Below, in pieces: positions 63,915-64,000 of a stretch of DNA of 64,000 nt. Source of the stretch: Pectobacterium carotovorum (GTDB lineage Bacteria > Pseudomonadota > Gammaproteobacteria > Enterobacterales > Enterobacteriaceae). The translations under genes were made by a program, and so were the position numbers. The notes beneath the pieces are model-generated. The model saw only the letters and a program-made list of their open reading frames with translations, did no database searches and was not told the DNA's origin. Every line of letters starts with the position of its first letter. The stretch's first letter is position 1. The DNA lies in the NCBI RefSeq assembly GCF_033898505.1, contig NZ_JAXAFK010000001.1, positions 62,001 to 126,000 on the forward strand, written 5' to 3'.

Positions 63915-64000
63915 TGTTTAGCCTTCTTTAGAAATTCATCAAAGCAAAATTGACCGACTTCAGTTGGCGGTTGAGTTGCATCGTCGAAAATTAGCTCGGA
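63911..64000 (-). CDS. C-terminus of a gene cut by the right window edge
   Basis: Only the last 29 codons are present, ending FCFDEFLKKAKQ. The stop codon TGA overlaps the start codon of the next gene as ATGA, so both genes belong to one operon. Nothing can be said of its function. It is read on the reverse strand; the rest lies beyond the window. Confidence 0.65.
   Translation of the reverse strand, partial: SELIFDDATQPPTEVGQFCFDEFLKKAKQ

Overview
The window reads as chromosomal DNA of a soft-rot enterobacterium, most likely Pectobacterium. The best single clue is a full-length homologue of Svx, the type II-secreted, quorum-sensing-controlled virulence protein described in Pectobacterium atrosepticum. 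Recognisable MdtG, AzuC, FhuE, CueP and NepI-like genes agree with an enterobacterium. No phage genes, integrase, tRNA, rRNA, CRISPR array or complete insertion sequence was seen. Core-like genes have moderate GC and are interrupted by AT-rich stretches around about 20.5, 26.6-28.5, 31-34, 37.1 and 61.8-64 kb.

Layout. 0-2.9 kb: reverse-strand exbD-tonB-TonB-dependent receptor operon; the receptor runs off the left edge. 3.2-4.4 kb: mdtG. 4.65-4.93 kb: a perfect CRP site, the 28-residue azuC gene and a hairpin. 5-6.9 kb: svx, followed by a palindromic repeat. 7.2-9.6 kb: NCS1 permease, LuxR-type regulator and an acetyltransferase. 10.2-14.6 kb: LysR regulator, AEC transporter, and fhuE behind a Fur box. 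15.6-20.5 kb: an AAA ATPase, then a reverse-strand five-gene operon of two PixA/AidA-type proteins and three alpha-helical pore-forming-toxin-like proteins. 21-28.6 kb: a chaperone-usher fimbrial operon with a divergent ToxR-like regulator and FidL-like partner. 28.6-30.9 kb: TetR/six-TM transporter pair with two palindromic operators, then cueP with a CueR box. 31-36 kb: a periplasmic phosphatase-like protein, an orphan helical toxin-like protein in AT-rich DNA, and a TetR/quinone reductase pair.

36.2-54.7 kb holds the most unusual locus: six same-strand genes encoding a Tat-exported protein, its signal-less paralogue, a 1246-residue beta-rich protein, a roughly 3907-residue giant with a possible glycosyltransferase-like N-terminus and LysM-like repeats, and two small proteins, one Sec-exported. 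It is bracketed by two direct-oriented fragments of the same O-methyltransferase gene; the second differs from the first by an exact 141-base deletion between short repeats.

55.6-64 kb: a secreted alpha/beta hydrolase and OhrR-like regulator sharing a perfect palindrome, a NepI-like exporter with a divergent AraC regulator, a candidate mono-ADP-ribosyltransferase, a TacAT toxin-antitoxin pair, and a C5-cytosine DNA methyltransferase convergent with an unrecognised gene pair cut by the right edge. Overall the window combines metal homeostasis, efflux and host-interaction genes, with three separate toxin candidates and one apparently undescribed giant-protein locus.
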